DNA of 5,079 nt from positions 1-5,079 of the forward strand of contig JBAZPO010000049.1 in the NCBI GenBank assembly GCA_041648175.1. Direction: 5' to 3'. This DNA comes from Desulfobaccales bacterium (GTDB lineage: Bacteria; Desulfobacterota; Desulfobaccia; Desulfobaccales; 0-14-0-80-60-11). Below, in pieces: positions 3,213 through 5,079 of this stretch. Made by a program: the position numbers and the translations under genes. Each line of letters starts with the position of its first letter. Within the stretch, counting starts at the first letter, position 1. The notes under the pieces were generated by a model. The model did not search any database and had not been told where the DNA came from. It saw only the letters and a program-made list of their open reading frames with translations.

Positions 3213-5079
3213 TCAGGTTGATTCGGGATAGAAGATGCCGGTGGAGCGCCCCCGGGCCAGGAATGTGGGGTCCAGGAGGCCGAAAAACTGGATCTGTTTG
3301 GCAATAAAGCCGGTCCAACCCGTCTGATGGCTGGCGCCCAACCCGGCGCCGTTGTCGCCGTGGAAGTACTCATAGAACAACAGGTAATCCCGCCAATGGG
3401 GGTCGTTCTGGAATTTGGCCGCGCCCCCATAGACCGGGCGCCGTCCGTGCTCATCCCGGAGAAAGATGCGGGTGAGACGGTTGGCCAACTCCTGGCTTAC
3501 TTCGAAGAGGTTCATCAGGTTGCCGGAGCCGGTGGGACACTCCACCTTAAAGTTGTCGCCATAATACAGGTAGAACATCAGCAAAGCCCGGAGGATCAGG
3601 GAATTCATGGGGAACCAGATGGGCCCCCGCCAATTGGAGTTGCCGCCGAACATGCCCGAATTTGACTCCGCCGGCGTATAGTCCACCCGGTACTCTTCGC
3701 CGTGGACTTTCAGAATATAGGGGTGCTCGGCGTGGTAGCGGGACAGGGAGCGGATGCCGTAAGGGCTCAAAAACTCATTTTCATCCAGCATCTTGGCCAG
3801 GATGCGGCGCAACTTGTCCGGGCTCACCAGGGCCAGGATGCCCCGGTCGGCCACCCCGCGATGTTCCGGACCGATGGGATGGATGGCGCTCAAAAGCTCC
3901 GGCATGCGCCGGATCCGCTCCCGGATGCCGTCCGCCAGTTGGGGCACCAGGTCCCGCTGGGACTTTTCAAAGACCACCGTGGCGCATAAAGGGAGCAAGC
4001 CCACCAGGGAACGCACCTTCAAGCGGGTGGAGGTGCCGTCGGGGTAACGGAGCAGGTCGTAGTAGAAGCCGTCCTCCTCATCCCACAGGCCCTCCTGCTC
4101 GCCACCCATGCGGTTGATGGCCGAGGCGATCCAGAGGAAGTGTTCCAGGAATTTCACCGCCAAATTTTTATAAACCTCATCAAAGGGAGCCAACTCCAAA
4201 GCAATGTCCAGCATGCCCTGGCAATAAAAAGCCATCCACGCGGTGCCGTCGGCCTGCTCCAGGTGCCCGCCGGTGGGCAGCGCGGCGCTGCGGTCGAAAA
4301 CGCCGATATTGTCCAGTCCCAGGAAACCGCCCTCAAAGACATTCTTGCCGAACCGATCCTTACGGTTCACCCACCAGGTGAAGTTCAGCATCAGCTTGCC
4401 GAAAACATGTTTGAGAAACTGGACATCCCCTTTACCCTGCAGGACTTTTTCCGATTTATAGATCAACAGCGCGGCCCAGGCGTGCACCGGTGGATTCACA
4501 TCACTAAAATTCCACTCATACGCGGGAAGTTGGCCGCTGGGGTGGAGATAAAACTCCCGGAGCATGAGATCGAGCTGTTTCTTGGCAAAATCGATATCCA
4601 CCAAGCCCAGGGGAATGCTTTGAAAGGCCAGGTCCCAGGCCGCGTACCAGGGGTATTCCCATTTGTCCGGCATGGAGATGATTTCGTCATTCACCATGTG
4701 GAACCATTCCTGGTTGCGAACGTGATTGCTGTGAGTCTTCAGGGGATGGGCCCCGTGCTCGCCCAGCCAGGTAATGGCGTCAAAATAATAGTACTGCTTG
4801 GACCAGAGCATCCCGGCCAGGGCCTGGCGCATCACCCGGGCGGCATCCTCTCCCACCGCGGGCGGGGTGATGGCGGCGTAAAACTCGTCCGCCTCCAGCC
4901 GGCGGGCCTCCATGATGGCCTCGAACCGTTCGCCAAAGGGACCGTCCGGGGACGCAGCCCCGAGAGATGCCGGAGCGAGATCACTGAGCCGCAGGCGCAG
5001 CACCGCCTCTCCCCCAGCGGGCACTTCCAGCCGGTAGAGCGCGGCCGCCTTGGTGCCGGTCTTTCCCGGGTTTACTGCA
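3213..5079 (-). CDS. GH63 / MGH1-like glucosidase, N-terminus beyond the window
   Basis: Glycoside hydrolase of the bacterial GH63 group with an (alpha/alpha)6-barrel, usually annotated as glucosidase. The frame is open through the right edge: 18 codons before the GTG at 5024 read AVNPGKTGTKAAALYRLE and continue the domain, so that GTG is not the start. The visible 621 codons are about two thirds of a family length I recall as near 870-900. Residues below count from that GTG. Conserved blocks are KWEYPWYAAWDLAFQ (121-135), HLEQADGTAWMAF (254-266), GLWDEEDGFYYD (312-323), SNWRGPIWFPMN (463-474) and FYEYFHGDNGAGLGASHQTG (550-569). By analogy with characterised GH63 enzymes, Asp259 and Glu552 are the best catalytic candidates. 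Related enzymes act on alpha-glucosides or on mannosyl- and glucosylglycerate, so the substrate is open. No signal peptide can be judged. The gene is visibly more GC-rich than the left half of the window. Confidence 0.93.
   Translation of the reverse strand, partial: AVNPGKTGTKAAALYRLEVPAGGEAVLRLRLSDLAPASLGAASPDGPFGERFEAIMEARRLEADEFYAAITPPAVGEDAARVMRQALAGMLWSKQYYYFDAITWLGEHGAHPLKTHSNHVRNQEWFHMVNDEIISMPDKWEYPWYAAWDLAFQSIPLGLVDIDFAKKQLDLMLREFYLHPSGQLPAYEWNFSDVNPPVHAWAALLIYKSEKVLQGKGDVQFLKHVFGKLMLNFTWWVNRKDRFGKNVFEGGFLGLDNIGVFDRSAALPTGGHLEQADGTAWMAFYCQGMLDIALELAPFDEVYKNLAVKFLEHFLWIASAINRMGGEQEGLWDEEDGFYYDLLRYPDGTSTRLKVRSLVGLLPLCATVVFEKSQRDLVPQLADGIRERIRRMPELLSAIHPIGPEHRGVADRGILALVSPDKLRRILAKMLDENEFLSPYGIRSLSRYHAEHPYILKVHGEEYRVDYTPAESNSGMFGGNSNWRGPIWFPMNSLILRALLMFYLYYGDNFKVECPTGSGNLMNLFEVSQELANRLTRIFLRDEHGRRPVYGGAAKFQNDPHWRDYLLFYEYFHGDNGAGLGASHQTGWTGFIAKQIQFFGLLDPTFLARGRSTGIFYPEST

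Noticed and set aside
3194..4690. Several ORFs on both strands within the glucosidase gene (for example 3327-3665 +, 3662-4117 +, 4154-4342 -)
   Set aside because: They are shadow frames of a GC-rich gene. The Pro/Gly/Arg-rich translations are typical of wrong-frame reading.
5022..5024. GTG as the glucosidase start codon
   Set aside because: The upstream frame is open to the window edge and its translation continues the conserved domain.

Overview
This window looks like chromosomal DNA from a Gram-negative bacterium, most likely a member of the Desulfobacterota (the former Deltaproteobacteria). That is an inference. It rests on the HD-GYP protein, the ferredoxin-cyclase fusion, the DUF1622 protein and the bacterial GH63 glucosidase occurring together, and on GC-rich palindromic intergenic repeats of a kind I associate with such genomes. 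No rRNA or tRNA is present to settle it. All four clear genes lie on the minus strand, so transcription runs from right to left.

Right to left: (1) 3213-5079 is the C-terminal two thirds of a GH63 / MGH1-like glucosidase whose start lies beyond the right edge. (2) 2705-3212 is a 508-base gap. Next to the glucosidase it holds a compound GC-rich palindrome, a pair of 13-base direct repeats and other repeat-like fragments. Its left half holds two possible promoters for the next gene and a possible 29-codon plus-strand ORF. (3) 1652-2704 encodes an HD-GYP protein, a probable cyclic-di-GMP phosphodiesterase. (4) 1399-1651 is a 253-base gap with a convincing sigma70-type promoter and two inverted repeats. 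(5) 1009-1398 encodes a small DUF1622 membrane protein. (6) 109-972 encodes a ferredoxin-adenylate/guanylate cyclase fusion, 36 bases after DUF1622 and probably in the same transcript. (7) 1-108 is the left edge, unresolved, with open frames on both strands.

The theme is nucleotide second messengers: one protein predicted to break down cyclic-di-GMP and one predicted to make a cyclic nucleotide under possible redox control, the latter paired with a membrane protein of unknown function. The glucosidase is separated by a long repeat-rich gap and has no visible functional link. The most interesting locus is DUF1622 plus the cyclase. It has its own promoter with a palindrome over the predicted start site. 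The cyclase carries an adrenodoxin-type [2Fe-2S] domain, lacks the usual base-selecting lysine, and stops about 30-40 residues early at a sequence that resembles a mobile-element end. I see no CRISPR array, complete insertion sequence, phage gene or RNA gene.
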